This document shows, one piece after another, positions 25,918 through 37,232 of a stretch of DNA of 60,000 nt. Origin of the DNA: Mesostigma viride (lineage: Eukaryota; Streptophyta; Mesostigmatophyceae; Mesostigmatales; Mesostigmataceae); the NCBI GenBank assembly GCA_009746045.1, contig RPFO01000041.1, positions 5,512,920 to 5,572,919 of the forward strand, in the 5' to 3' direction. Under the pieces are notes generated by a model that was not told the origin of the DNA, ran no database searches, and saw only the letters and a program-made list of their open reading frames with translations. Each line of letters opens with the position of its first letter. The stretch's first letter is position 1. The translations under genes were made by a program, and so were the position numbers.

Positions 25918-27350
25918 ATGGATAGCGAACAACTAGACCTCATTGCGGAAGTTGTCAAGGCAGTTGAGCCGGATGCAGAACACATTGCACACACAGCGGA
26001 TGGTGCGATTGAGGGTGAAGAGGCCAAGAACGGGCAGGCTCACGACTCGAGTGACAACGGGGAGGAGATGAACAACGCTGCTAAAATGGATGCAGACGTG
26101 GTTGACATGCAGGGCAAAATTTGCCATGTAGTGTCGGGGGTCCACGTCCCCGGGGCTTGTAAGGAGCTAGAAAGAAGGGCCGAAGCGTCGGATTCACATG
26201 AGGAGCCCACGCCTTCTCATGAGGAAAGACTCGGGAGCGCGCCGGCCAAGCAGGACAGACACACGAGTAATTGCCGGTACAGTATCCGTAGTCTAGCAAT
26301 CGTCCACATGTATTTTCATATCGGCCACATGTATGTTAATCGGCCACATGTATAATCGGCCACATGTATGTTCATACGCTTGAGCTACTGGCTTACTGCC
26401 TCTCAAGCCTTGCTTCGTTGCGGAATTGGCTGCGGCCACTACAGGCAAGAGTGACATTGCTTGAGAAAAAAATGGCGGCGGCGGAAGGCAAGGTCACCAA
26501 GCTTGAGAATTAGGTGGGGATCGACGCCGCAGCAAGGCCCGCTGGAAGACAACGGCGCGGTGGGGCCCCGCCTTTAACACTTGAAGCAAGGGTGATCAAA
26601 GTGGAGACACAACTCGCAGCGCTGGAACGCGCAGCTGGAGAGCCGCCTACCAAGGCACGGGGGCATGCCAAGGATTCTGCAGATCCGGCCATCACAAAGC
26701 TCCAAGCTGACTTGGCAGTCATAAGGGCAAGGGTGGATGCACTAGAGCGCACCCCTACCATCCCAAAGACAAGTTCAGCAGTGCCGGCTATGGACACCAA
26801 AGAGCCGTGGGAGCGGGAGAGCTCCTTTCCAACAAAGCAACTCAGTTTCCAGGAACAAGCTGACACGCGAGATAACAACAGCCCGCGTCAGCCGCCGCCC
26901 CCGCGAGGGAAGTACGCTGGCAGTGGGGAACCATGGAGCGGTGGGTAGGGGCGTGGCGGGGGCAGCGGGCTGTGCGACGCGCCCCCGCAAGGGAACTACG
27001 CCGGCAGTGGGGAACAGTGGAGCGGGTGGGAGGGGCGCAGCGGGGGCAGCGGGCTGTGCGACGCGCCCCCGCAAGGGAACTACGCCGGCAGTGGGGGACA
27101 ATGGAGCGGGGGGGAGGGGCGCAGCGGGGGCAGCGGGCAGCGTGAGGCGCCCCCACAAAGGAACTACGCCGGCAGTGGGGGACATTGGAGCGGGTGGGAG
27201 GGGCCTGGGCCTCGCCGCGAGCAAATGACGCCAATGCCCACCTTTGGAGGCGAACATGTAAACCAATGGGCCAATTGTTACTCTCCAGGAGGCGCACAGA
27301 GGTCATCTCCTCGGTTTAGAGATAAGGAAAGGAAATACTACGGGCAATAG
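25918..27350 (+). pseudogene. Decayed coiled-coil / GSG-repeat protein coding region
   Basis: An acidic N-terminal frame starts with ATG at 25918. After the CGGCCACATGTAT repeats, heptad-like helices follow (KVTKLEN then stop near 26512; VIKVETQLAALE; ITKLQADLAVIRARVDALE). From 26880 a 4-fold repeat with core PPQGNYAGSGGQWSGWEG runs to a C-terminus ending KERKYYGQ and TAG at about 27350. A stop after the first repeat (GGTGGGTAG at about 26940) arises where other repeats read GGGTGGGAG. Probably a retroelement gag-like or host coiled-coil protein, now broken; family not recognised. Confidence 0.45.
26300..26372. repeat. CGGCCACATGTAT short repeats
   Basis: Four copies of (T/A)CGGCCACATGTAT with variable 2-6-nt linkers. 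Confidence 0.75.
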
Positions 27351-27576
27351 AACCTCAGATTTGGGCAGCTAGCGTATTCACGTTTGTTGCTTTCTGACGA
27401 CAATAGAACCGCCAAAATGCGTCAAAATCCTCATAGTTGTCAAACTTTGGGGCATTTTACAAGGTAAAATGTGTGAATTCCTGGCGGTCATAAGAATGGC
27501 ATGCTATTGTGATCTGGACATTGATCACTGGTTCATTACCGTGGTTCATGCATGTCTTGCCTACACAGTCTTGTTG

Positions 27577-27630
27577 GTACAGTGTCACGGTGTCACGGCG
27601 TCACGCTGTCACGCTGTCACACTGTCTGGG
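27577..27630. repeat. GTGTCACGG nonamer cluster
   Basis: Five to six copies of (C/G)GTGTCAC(G/A), the reverse complement of the nonamer at 21.3-22.4 kb. Related clusters: 28741-28768 and 29458-29502 (GTGTCAGGG). The interval 27780-28165 holds no recognised feature. Confidence 0.7.
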
Positions 27631-28165
27631 TATCACAAGATGTTGGGACAAATTTGGTGTCATCCTGGATCGAGCTATAATAACAATAACAGAACACATC
27701 TAGACCCCAAGACACCATGCGACACTGCACAATTGAATTGCATTGAATTGAATTGTAACATAACTCCGTTGGGAGTATATGTAGCACACAGCCCTTGAGA
27801 GGGGGGCATATGGCCTATCATACATCCTAAGCTACTTCCTGCAAGGGTGGGGATGTAAAGGACCCTTGCTCTAGGTGCACCAGGGCACGTGCATCCCCAT
27901 GATCTTCAAGCTATGCCCAGCGAAGGGGGAGCCTGTCATGGGGGGGAAGATCAGCATAGCTATACAAAGAAGCTAGGGCATGGCGTCTCAGCAGAGAGTT
28001 ACTCCCTGCATGGGCACAACATAACTAAATAAAGCTAGGCATCATCTGGGGTGTGGCTCATCATAGGCACACATGTACATGGTTAAGGAAAGCGCGTGGC
28101 TTAGCTAGGATAGTGCCTCTAGGAGGCGTACATGTACATGGCCACGGTCTATCTATTCTGCACTA

Positions 28166-28720
28166 CTACTGCTGTATTCCCCTAAGCTGGGGCGTCTGGA
28201 GTCGCTGGGGCCGCGGGGGGGGGGGGGTCGCCTGCCAGGGCTTGTGGCCGACGTAGATGGCCGCCCCCTTCCAGTACACCGGCTGGCCCGCCTTGGTCTG
28301 CCGGAGCTGGAGGTAGGTCGGCCATAGCTCCCGTCGCCGTTGTTGCTGCGCCAGGGTCAGGTCGTCATCAAGGGTGAAGAGAGTCTTCTCGAGCCGCTTG
28401 CGGCGTCGGAGAAAAGAAATCTTGTCCGCCGGGGTCTTAAAGGTGAGAAGGAGAGGGGGCGGCCCTGCCTTACCCCGCGCGCGGGGAAGGCGGTGGGCGG
28501 CCAGCGCGATCTCACCGAGAAGGCCCATGCGACCAAGGATTTCTCGCTCAAACGCACGCAAAAGCTTCTCGGAAGTCTCACCTTCCTCCATGGTGAAGTT
28601 CTTGACAATGACGTTGAGGCTGCGCTGGGCGAGCTCGGCCTCCTCGCGGAGGTCAAGCGTCTGCCGTTGGAGCTGGGCTGCGACGGCGGAGGTGGTGGAG
28701 GTGGTGTGTTGCTTAAGCAC
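28166..28720 (-). CDS. LINE ORF1-like RNA-binding protein fragment
   Basis: Open frame of about 184 codons without an ATG at its start, so 5'-truncated or spliced. The centre reads NVIVKNF, then EKLLRAFEREIL, then AAHRLPRARGKAGPPPLLLTF, then KISFLRRRKRL, and ends LRQTKAGQPVYWKGAAIYV. This order (short strand, helix, basic loop, strand, 'jump'-type helix, small terminal strand) is that of ORF1/RRM-CTD proteins of L1-like elements, which bind element RNA. The C-terminus becomes Pro-rich. No ORF2 follows on this strand. Confidence 0.6.
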   Translation of the reverse strand: MLKQHTTSTTSAVAAQLQRQTLDLREEAELAQRSLNVIVKNFTMEEGETSEKLLRAFEREILGRMGLLGEIALAAHRLPRARGKAGPPPLLLTFKTPADKISFLRRRKRLEKTLFTLDDDLTLAQQQRRRELWPTYLQLRQTKAGQPVYWKGAAIYVGHKPWQATPPPPRPQRLQTPQLRGIQQ

Positions 28721-28740
28721 AATACAGTTATTGTATTAGT

Positions 28741-28820
28741 GGCGTCAGGGTGTCAGGGTGTCAGGTGGTCCAGCAACATTTTGGGACACTTATGACTTCA
28801 TCATGGAGTTATAATGACAT
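28741..28820. repeat. Dispersed GTGTCAGGG/ACACTTATGACTTCAT module
   Basis: GTGTCAGGG repeats followed by GGGACACTTATGACTTCATN and AGTTATAAT recur at 29456-29560. The two are direct and about 80% alike by eye. Confidence 0.6.
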
Positions 28821-29235
28821 GCTGCGGTCAATTTATCGTGTAGGATACGCTGCTCATGTCCACAAGGAGGTCGACTTGTATCTCGGCATGCCACTTATCA
28901 CCAGCACCATCAAGCAGTGGCGCCTGCAGCTAGTAGGGCACTTAGCTCGCACCAACCAGGTAGACACCTCACGTGGCCCCTCTGCAGGGCTGCGCCCCGC
29001 CCAGCCGGGCCGGCACCTCCTCACGTGGGCCGGGCCCAGCCAGGTTAGACGCCGCAAGGCCCGCACCTTTAAAGAACAGCTAGTAGAGGACATGTGGGGC
29101 CTAGGCCTCTCTGGGATTTAAAAAAAGATGATGGACAATGCCAAGTTGGCCCAGGTCATAGAGGACAACAACCCCCCTGCAGTGGGGAAGCCGCGCGTCT
29201 GCACACGTGGGCGGCATGCTAGACAAGACCCCTAG
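28801..29235 (+). pseudogene. LINE ORF2 C-terminal tail, decayed
   Basis: Encodes LYLGMPLITSTIKQWRLQ, then LVGHLARTNQVDTSRG, then GRHLLTWAGPSQVRRRK, and after an in-frame TAA (29119) continues AKLAQVIEDNNPPAVGKPR. The pattern L..GMP.I....R..R..FVGHLART matches the copies at 42.25 and 45.5 kb, a hallmark of the tail after the reverse transcriptase in several non-LTR families. Confidence 0.65.
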
Positions 29236-29587
29236 GGTCACGAGCACCATAGATATCGAATAAGATTGTTTTTTAGATAGCTTGTAGATAGCTTAGTCCG
29301 GTAGGATTGCGTGCACCCATCCATCCATCCATCCATCGGGGTTAATGCCCCCAACGGGAGCACGAGTTTAATTAATAATCACATTGAAAATTTAACACTT
29401 CTACTAGACCCAAAGACACCATGTGACACTGCACAAATGTGTTATTGTATCATTTTGGCGTCAGGGTGTCAGGTCGTCAGGGTGTCAGGGTGTCAGGGTG
29501 TCAAGTAACATCCTGGGACACTTATGACTTCATTATGGCGTTATATTAACATTAAAAAAACACTTCTACTAGCACGTCGTACGTGCA

Positions 29588-31254
29588 AACTCAGTCCTAA
29601 AAATAGGACTGAGTATGCCAACTTTGAGATCATGTAGCGGTAAGGGTAGGGGGGTACCCCACATGTTTGATATGCATAATAGCACTCAATATCATGCTAA
29701 TGCTTGGGCATATGCATAAAAAATCATACATTGACCAAATCATGTATAATTTTACTGGGGTGTGGACCCTTACTCGCGATTTTGCATTTTTGTGTGGAAG
29801 CACGATTGGGAAAATTTGAATAAATTCCATATGCATGTTTAAAAAATATAGGCATGTAAAAAATATAGTTCTTGACCTGTAGAAAAAAACTGGACTCAAT
29901 TTGGCCACAGGCACTGCCTGAAACACACAAAATACTGCCAGTCCTATAATAGGACTGGGCCTTGCTAGCAAAATGCTAGCATGTAAGTGCGGTCATACTA
30001 CACACCACCGTGGCAACCAACCATGCCAATCAACTCATTTCCCTTCTAGCATAATAGGACAACATGCTTGCATCATCATATTGCAGTTATATGATACCTT
30101 AGTATGTGTGAGAGCCTATGCACGCACGTAGGGAATGGGTATGGATACCTACCTACAAAGGGTTGTCTTATAAGTCTTAACCACCAATATGATGGGTAGG
30201 TTAAGCATATTTCAATTGTTTCTAACAAGAAAAGACATGGCTAAAGCTGTTTTGCTTTGCCATGACATGGCCAACATACTTGCTGGCACATTATGACAGT
30301 GGTTTATCACCAAGACTTTTCACTCACAAGTGTAAGCTCGAAAGCACCCTTGATGCAGCCCATGGCCACACAATCATGCAGTATGAACGTAGCAAAAGAA
30401 GAACTAACATCTATGAAGGTATTTAAACCCATTAAGCGCCTAAAAACCTGCACAATTACACTAGGGTAAGGCAAATGCCTGGTAACATCATCAAAAAAGG
30501 GGGGTTTAGAGAGGGGCAGGCAACGGTCAAGAAAGCGCATCAAGACTCGAAACTGACAACGCCTCGCAAGCTTAAACTCATTCAAGAACATCAAAAAACG
30601 ATGAGGCAACGATATTTCAGCTTTACCGTTCACGGATGGCGTTACCTTGGCCCAGGCGGTGCCCGCAAAAGTGACACTTGCCGGCACACAAACCATGACG
30701 TGACAGAGTGGTTGAAATCATCAAATCTTTACTGCCACTGACTTTATTCTACGAAAATGCATGGTACTTAGTAGAAAGAAGCATATAAACCCTTCGACCT
30801 GCGCCGGAAAGCAGTTTTAGTCATCAATTCCGTCAACCTGCCTGATCGCAGTTTTTTCCACCAAGAGCAGTGCCGACACCTGGTAAATCGCATCTCCGCG
30901 AGCTAAAATTTTGCCTGTGTCATCTTTAAGACATAAGAAATGTACTTCCTGAGTTTGACCAGCTAAATCGTCCGCAAACGTAAACTGCATGCATGGGCGC
31001 AAGCCGCCATGGCTAGGTCGTGCATTTCCGGAACTCACGTTTCGCGTGAAAAAGTACCCTTACCACCTGTACTTTGACCGCACAGTTAGCCGCCCAAACA
31101 AAATCAAAAAAAATCCCAAAAATATGTCCAAGAAAGGTCTTTTCACGTAGTATTTGAATAAATTTTGAGAGAATTTTTTTGTCCAACACTCTGACCGGGG
31201 CGAATTTTCTACGAAACCCAAAAACTCAGTCCTAAAATTAGGACTGAGTTCAAC
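29588..31254. mobile_element. Possible AT-rich element bounded by ACTCAGTCCTA hairpins
   Basis: Hairpins ACTCAGTCCTA-n-TAGGACTGAGT occur at about 29589-29616 and 31226-31251, and a shorter one (AGTCCTATAATAGGACT) at 29938-29955. The enclosed 1.6 kb is AT-rich with two minus frames. Whether the hairpins are true ends is unproven. Confidence 0.35.
30307..31038 (-). CDS. Hypothetical protein fragments, possibly two exons
   Basis: Minus frames 31038-30817 (SHGGLRPCMQFTFADDLAGQ ... HFLCLKDDTGKILARGD ... VDGIDD) and 30696-30307 (TPSVNGKAEISLPHRFLMFL ... CVAMGCIKGAFELTLVSEKSW) look compositionally coding. No family recognised; the LCLKDDTGKI strand pair weakly recalls OB-fold proteins. No reliable splice model; may be remnants carried by the surrounding element. 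Confidence 0.3.
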
Positions 31255-31439
31255 TCACAGGGTTTTCACACTCGGGTTTTTTTCGGTCGAATTGTTTGGA
31301 CGCTCCGGCGAAATTCGGCGGACTTTCCCTGGACTTTCGGCCAAAAGTGGTATGCGCCGGAACAGGGCCGTGCACGCGCCGGGCTTGACACGCTGTACGG
31401 GCTGCGAAAAAATGGCAAGTATTTTACGGCTGTTCCCGT

Positions 31440-31655
31440 GGGAGAAATTGTCCTTTTGGTGTTAACTTTTAACACCACGAAACCGCCAAATAACACCAAA
31501 TCCCCATAGATTCTCTCGGGTTTATTGTAATATCGTTTGTTACTACTAGAAACCCCACATTTCAGTTTCGTTGCGCTCGTTGCGCCGATTGGCCCATTTT
31601 TAACACCAAATCCCTTAGCACCAAAAAAGGATTTGAAACGAAATGATCGGAGGAT
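31440..31655. repeat. Diverged relative of the palindrome inner-arm repeat
   Basis: Shares CGCCGATTGGCCCATTTTTA, TTAACACC and GTAATATCGTTTGTTA motifs with 16573-16892 and 57920-58247, in altered order. TTCAGT/TGAACT short repeats follow (31660-31710). 31710-32160 holds nothing recognised. Confidence 0.45.
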
Positions 31656-32304
31656 GCACACTGAACAGAACTGAACACTCTCTGAACTGAACTGAGCTGA
31701 ACTGAACATCAAGATCTGCGAATTCCCGCGCCTGCTAGAATGTACAGTGACCAGAAGTAGCAATAGCTTGTGCTGATCGACATGGCGGCAATTTTTCGCG
31801 GTGCTGTTAGTCTGATACGTTCCCGCCATTTCGCGATATTATCGGCAACTTTGTGGATACGTACGAACGTGTCACTGCGCTTTTGCATCGGAGCAAAATT
31901 TGCCGTGGTGTTATTTGTTGTCCGGCCTAGTGCAACTCTTACGATACATGGTTTTCAATGGTGTCAAGAGTCGGTTGACGTTCTTTTTGGCGTGGTGTTA
32001 TTTCTGGGACAAGTCCGCGATACTGTACCTTAATCTGACAAATGACAGGTCGCAATGACGGTTGGCCTACAGATATTTGGCGTTTAGGTGGGAATATATT
32101 GCGTCCGTTCTTCCCTTTTGGTGCCCTTCCACCACATTCTAACTTCTGCTGTTGTCAAGCAGAATGCCGCGCATCACCATCGACCTCACGGTCTCTCCGA
32201 TCCTGTGAAGCCACTTCCCGGCAGGCAGACGCAAAGCCGACAGCAAGCATCTCTAAGCGCCTCAGCTTCAAGCAGCGATGCAAGTCTTCTTGCCGCAGGG
32301 CTCG

Positions 32305-32505
32305 ACGACAGGTGTGCTGCACCCAAGACTAGGAAGTCGGCACCTTCTGCCTCCACATGCCGCGTCGAGGAAGACACGCCTCCGGCCACTAGTGCACCGC
32401 TCAACGCTCAACGACAGGTGTGCTGCACCCAAGAAGAAGTCGGCACCTTCTGCCTCCACAGGCCGCGTCGAGGAAGACACGCCCCCGGCCACTGCACAAC
32501 AGCGC
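32305..32505 (+). repeat. Two-unit ~100-bp tandem repeat, possibly coding
   Basis: GACAGGTGTGCTGCACCCAA, AAGTCGGCACCTTCTGCCTC and CGCGTCGAGGAAGACACGCC occur in order twice. In one frame they read CAAPKxRKSAPSAST and RVEEDTPPAT. No protein family recognised. Confidence 0.55.
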
Positions 32506-32833
32506 GTGTTTGCTCCAACGGCCGACCGTAGGAAGGCACCCCCCCGCACGGGTGCACACCAGGGGAAGCCTAGCTGTGTGATCGGCTGCAGCCCCCCTGT
32601 TATCGCCCATGACCTGGCTCGAATGGTGGGTTTCACAGGCTGTTGTCTTAACCTAGTTCTATCTTCATCGCCCGTTATATTTTATACTGTGAGTCAGTTG
32701 TCATTCCGGTTCCTATTTACATATAAAGCCGTCTTAGTTTCATGCGCTTAATTTTAAGGTCTGGCGTAATGCAGCATATTGTTTACATTTTGCTCTTTAT
32801 TCGTATGTGTCATAATGCATCGTGATGTCATGC

Positions 32834-33213
32834 ATGCAGAAGCGGTCTGGCATACGTGAGGACGACCCCAAGGTCTGGAGGCTGCGCGAGATTGAGGGGG
32901 TGCCTCTGAAATGCGGTGAAGGGGCACTAGATCAAGGAAGGGCATCGTCTACCGGTGCTCGCATCAGCATGTCCGCAAGCACGTTTACCCGTCCATTGAG
33001 GTGGATGTCACTGATGAGCACGGTGTGCAGCGCCGACAGCTTGTCTTTTTCTGCCCCGCCTGCGTGAAGAAGCCGCATGAGTCACTCAGCAGCAACATTG
33101 ACCTGCACAACCCGCCCAGGTTGTGGGACTCCCCCGTCACGTTGTCCCCGACGGAGGAGCGATATTTTGATGCAATTGGGTTCCCTGTTACTCCTGTCCT
33201 GAACTTGGCCTAG
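32834..33213 (+). pseudogene. Hypothetical zinc-binding protein C-terminus with one frame change
   Basis: Frame 1 (KRSGIREDDPKVWRLREIEG, VPLKCGEGALDQ) passes near 32930 into another frame reading KGIVYRCSHQHVRKHVYPSI, then DEHGVQRRQLVFFCPACVKK, ending FPVTPVLNLA and TAG at about 33213. The C-x-H and C-P-A-C pairs suggest a zinc site. Not recognised; could be host or transposon-derived. The shift may be a short unrecognised intron. Confidence 0.4.
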
Positions 33214-33923
33214 AGTTTACCAAGTCCACATCCAGCTGTGCCATAGCAGAGCTCTAGCTTTTCTTAATTAATGGTGTAAGCTTGGGCCAATGAATGAAGG
33301 GACATTGAGCAAATTGTGAATCACGGGGAAAATTCTGGCCAGAATACCATGGCATTCATTTGTGCTTGATCCATGTAGGTGTAGCTAGACTTTGTGAGGA
33401 CAAAGAGTTACTAATGTCATGGCCATGTTGTGTTTTGGAAAAAAGCAGGCATTGGAGGGTTTGCCTCGATCGACGTATGCCTTTGCAATTCGTTGTGTCC
33501 CCCATGGCCAAACGACTTTCATCTTCTTATGAAGTGAGAAACTATTCGTATATGTAGTATGTTGCTTTATACATCTTGCCATCGTTTTTAGATAAAAGCT
33601 TTTTTATGTTTGTTATGTTCGTGATGACTGGTGTTTAGTGCACAACATTTATCAATATCGCGCTCCAATTGAACCGTTATTTGATTTTCCATGTTACCTC
33701 CTTGACAATGTACGGATTACACTAAAATACAAATTTAATTAATTAGTCTCGTGTCCCCGTTAGTTGGGGGACCACGGAGCACTGAATTCCCAATTTAAGA
33801 TACAGTGCAAGTTTCCCCAAGATGGACGTCAACACGTATAAATGTATGATGTCCACTGCAAATCCAAAATATGGGCCTCAAGTTAGTCCTCGAGCTAATT
33901 AATCTTGCGCATGCACGCAAACA

Positions 33924-34068
33924 GCAGTGTAGTTAGGATTTTCTAGATAGAGTTAGGATAGTTCGATCACGCGGCTTCCTCCACCCCATCCATCATGAAA
34001 TATGTGCTACATGACCTCCCCACGGAGGCATGTTATAATTTAATTTAATTTAATTTAATTTAATGCAC
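33924..34068 (+). mobile_element. LINE 3' UTR fragment ending in (TTTAA)n
   Basis: GTGTAGTTAGGATTTTCTAG through TACATGACCTCCCCACGGAG and GCATGTTATAATTTAA then ATTTAATTTAATTTAA. The same 3' end recurs at 42640-42770, 42785-42960, inverted at 42955-43080 and as a bare tail at 45850-45880. 33215-33920 holds no recognised gene. Confidence 0.8.
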
Positions 34069-34270
34069 GCAAACAATGCCTACCATTCTTTTTATATTTC
34101 CTAGGACCCACAGTTACGGGGTCGTATAGTCTTTGACAACGTCCGCCAAACGCTGCTTATCCTGCTTCAATCCGATCCCATTATCTGAGTAAGAGGGGTT
34201 GAGCGGATGACGCCAATTAACAGCGTCTTTGCTCTGCATGTCAGCTTAAATTATGGCGTGTTATATGAAA

Positions 34271-34475
34271 TGGTATATTCTGATCAGACACTCCGCAAAG
34301 GTGAAAACCATTTGCGTTCAGTGCCGGGCCGCGGAAAACGCGGAAAAACGCGATCTGCAAATGAATCCGACCGGAATCGAACTGGGGACCTCTCGCACCA
34401 ATTTTGCTGACTATAGGACGGACGTCTCCGGTTACCATGGCATCGCCAACTTACACCTACAGTCATCCGCAAAAG
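34271..34475 (-). mobile_element. tRNA-derived SINE-like sequence
   Basis: Minus strand has a box-B-like AGTTCGATTCC (about 34376) about 45 nt downstream of a weak box-A-like ATGGTAACCGG. It is followed by a body ending in CACTGAACGCAAATGGTTTT and CACCTTTGCGGAGTGTCTGA. The ~50-nt body recurs on the same strand at 40299-40350 with other flanks. Cloverleaf pairing is not complete, so not a tRNA gene. Confidence 0.45.
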
Positions 34476-34599
34476 TTCTCCTGTCCGGGGAGTGATGCAA
34501 GCCTTTCGGATTTGGTACTAGATAAATCACTCGAGATCTGTGTGTAGGAGTACTACACACGTGTCTGCACGCGAGACTTCACTAGGAACTCAGATCTGA

Positions 34600-34940
34600 G
34601 ATTTTTCTCAGTTTTTCTCAGTTTTCTCAGTTTTCTCAGGAAGGCTGCCTGAGATTTCCTGAGATTTCCTGAGATGTCCTGAGATTTCCTGAGATTTCCT
34701 GAGATCAACTGAGAAAAATCTCAGTTTTCTCAGGAAAACTGAGAAAATCACCTGAGAAAACTGAGAAAACTGAGAAAAAACTGAGATCAGCCTGAGAAAG
34801 TCGCCTGGCCTGAGATTTTTTTTTCTCAGGAACGAAATTTCTCAGGCGCCCGGTTTTTTCTCAGGTTGCTGCCTGAGAAAATCTGAGACTGAGAATATCT
34901 GGGAAACTTAAGGCCTGAGAAAAACTGAGAAACCTCATGC
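34600..34940. repeat. CTGAGATTTC subterminal repeats, left
   Basis: More than 20 CTGAG or CTCAG pentamers spaced 9-12 nt, in both orientations, so the block can fold on itself. Confidence 0.85.
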
Positions 34941-35094
34941 ACACAGAGAAATCGCATTCATACCACGCAACCAGAAATCACTTTGATTACAAATTATAAT
35001 AATTTCTTGTGCAGTTGGAGTACAGCTCTTCAAGTTTAATAAGAACATCAATTTCAGTCACTAGACGAGTTGCTACAATCTGCTTCAGCGTAGC

Positions 35095-35469
35095 TCACTT
35101 TTCCATACGCCCTTGCACTTCTCCTCGTTGGTGCAAGGTCGCCCCGGCTAGGTTCAGCCACATTCTTGTGCTGCCTACCCCCTCTCCCCCTCTGCCCACG
35201 ATTCCCCCGCGTAGGTTCAGCCGCATACTCGCGGCCATCGCCACCACGGGCAGAATCAGCAGCATTTTCTGCTGCAGGCTGCCTCCTTCCTCTCCCCCTC
35301 CGTCCACGCTTCCCCGTGCAGGTTCAGACGCATTGTAGCTGCATGGGTCATCACTGTCGCTGCTAGGTGGAGCCACATCCTCTTGGCTACCATTATCACT
35401 GCCGCTGCAGATGGAGGAATCAGTTTCTGCTGCAGGCTGCTTACCCCTCCTCTTCCTTGGTGCAGGCAT
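35095..35469 (-). CDS. Hypothetical basic/acidic N-terminus with internal repeats
   Basis: Starts MPAPRKRRGKQPAAETDSS, followed by acidic DSDDP and Gly-rich segments; the underlying DNA has about four copies of a module containing AGGTTCAGCCGCAT. Could be the 5' part of a gene inside the 5.6 kb element; the rest is not identified. Low-complexity origin is equally possible. Confidence 0.25.
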   Translation of the reverse strand: MPAPRKRRGKQPAAETDSSICSGSDNGSQEDVAPPSSDSDDPCSYNASEPARGSVDGGGEEGGSLQQKMLLILPVVAMAASMRLNLRGGIVGRGGEGVGSTRMWLNLAGATLHQRGEVQGRMEK

Positions 35470-35483
35470 GCCATCCTCGCTGC

Positions 35484-35560
35484 CACACTAGGAACGGAGT
35501 GTTGACAAACTTTGACAATTGTTTGTCAAGAATTGTAAAATAGTTCTAGTGTGACCCGCT
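35484..35560. repeat. Short inverted pair CACACTAGGAAC ... GTTCTAGTGTG
   Basis: 77-bp hairpin-like unit resembling the element's own CACTAGGAAC terminus; contains TTGACAAACTTTGACAA. May be a nested miniature derivative. Confidence 0.5.
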
Positions 35561-35919
35561 GGCTTCACACAGCCAAAAAAAAAAAAAAAATTTAATCAAT
35601 TTTTGGCGGTAGAGAGACCATGGAGGGACTGCCCGCTGTAGACGCATACTGTAGTTCGTAGAAGCGTACTCCTTCGCTGCACTCCGGAGAGGAATCGTGA
35701 CGGACTGACGGTCTCCTTCGCTGCCCTCCAGAGAGGAGGCCGCTAAAGCGGCCGCTCGCTTCGCTCGCTGGGAGCTTTGCGCGGATTGGTTGGCAGTTCT
35801 TCCGTGCGCTTGGCGCGGATTGGTGGTCAGTCAGTCCGCCCCTTCTGGATTGGCCGCGTACTCGGTGATGCCCTGAATAGTGTCGGATTACCTTACATTG
35901 CCAAATTAGTAATATAGAT

Positions 35920-36240
35920 TCTTGACATATCAACTGACATGACCTTGACAAACCTTGACAGAACTTGACAAAAGCTTGACATGATAACATCAAAGGCTTG
36001 ACAAACCTTGACAGAATGTTGAAAGGTTGACAAAACCTTGACAATCTTTGAAATATCAACATATCAACACGGAAAAAAATGTCAATACACTGACAAACCA
36101 AGGTGATGTGTCAAGAAATGTCAAGACGTTAACAAACGAAGGCCAAAAAAATTGTTAACATGACAAAATGTCCACAAATGTTAACATGACAAACGTCAAC
36201 ATGACAACCAAAGGCGTAGCAAACTGACAAATCAACACCA
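35920..36240. repeat. CTTGACAAAC-type short repeats
   Basis: About 20 copies of TTGACAAA(C)C / TTGACAGAA / TCAACATG at irregular 10-18-nt spacing. Confidence 0.75.
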
Positions 36241-36884
36241 CGCACAGGTAAACTTATTTCATTAAAATCAACAAGTTCAAAAGACCACCTAAACCAAGTC
36301 ATCATCATCATCATCAAAATCAACATGGCTGCTACCTTGCTGCCTGAATTGCGGTTTTCTGCATTACATTAGCATGACAAACTGTACTGACAAAACACAT
36401 GAAGGAGAAGTGCACTCAATCACAGTCCGAGGGTGGCGGGCAAGATGCACAGCCACAAGCATCTTACAAATGCAGTATAACATCCGCGTAGGGCTGTCCC
36501 AGCGATCATTGCTGAAATTAATGGACGACTTTCTAGAAATTTACCGCAGGAGACTGTCCAGTGCTACAGCGATGTGATGAGGGCTCAGAGCCTACAAAAT
36601 CTGTGTCCGCAGGTGCCCTCCCCGCCATGCTGGGCTGGCCGATGTGTGCGCCATGGTTGTGTTAGGTAGATTGCCTGCATGCAAGGGAAACATGCGTTAT
36701 CCAGCAAAGCAGCAAAGGGAACACACAACGATCTTAAGTGAGATGAATACCCGACGCCTTGACGCGCCAACAACGTTGCATTACCTAAATCAGTTGTGTG
36801 TAATGAGACGGCGTGAGAGCACAGCAGTCGCGTGGCTGTTTGTGAGTGATGGCTTGATTTTTGGACCGAGAAAGTGAGATAGTG

Positions 36885-36989
<105 letters not shown>

Positions 36990-37197
36990 TGGTATTCTCA
37001 CCTAAACTGTCCCTATGTACCTCACAAGATGTAGGGAACTGCGAAACCACAGGAATACCTAGAGAAGAGCGCTTCCTGGCTCACGAAAAACTCGCCGATT
37101 GAGTGCTTGACGTTCACGTTTGATAATGCTGAACTGCGTTATCAAATCATCTGCGTTATCAAATCATCATCTGGCAGAGTCACGTCACTTGGTTGGT

Positions 37198-37232
37198 GCC
37201 GGGCCCGCTACAAAAAACGTAGCGGGCCCGGT
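37198..37232. repeat. 13-bp-stem GC-rich hairpin
   Basis: CCGGGCCCGCTAC, loop AAAAAAC, GTAGCGGGCCCGG. From 37240 to 38240 frames are open in places but none is recognised. Confidence 0.8.

Noticed and set aside
34340-34470. Functional tRNA gene
   Set aside because: Box B is good but acceptor and anticodon stems do not pair; better as a SINE head.
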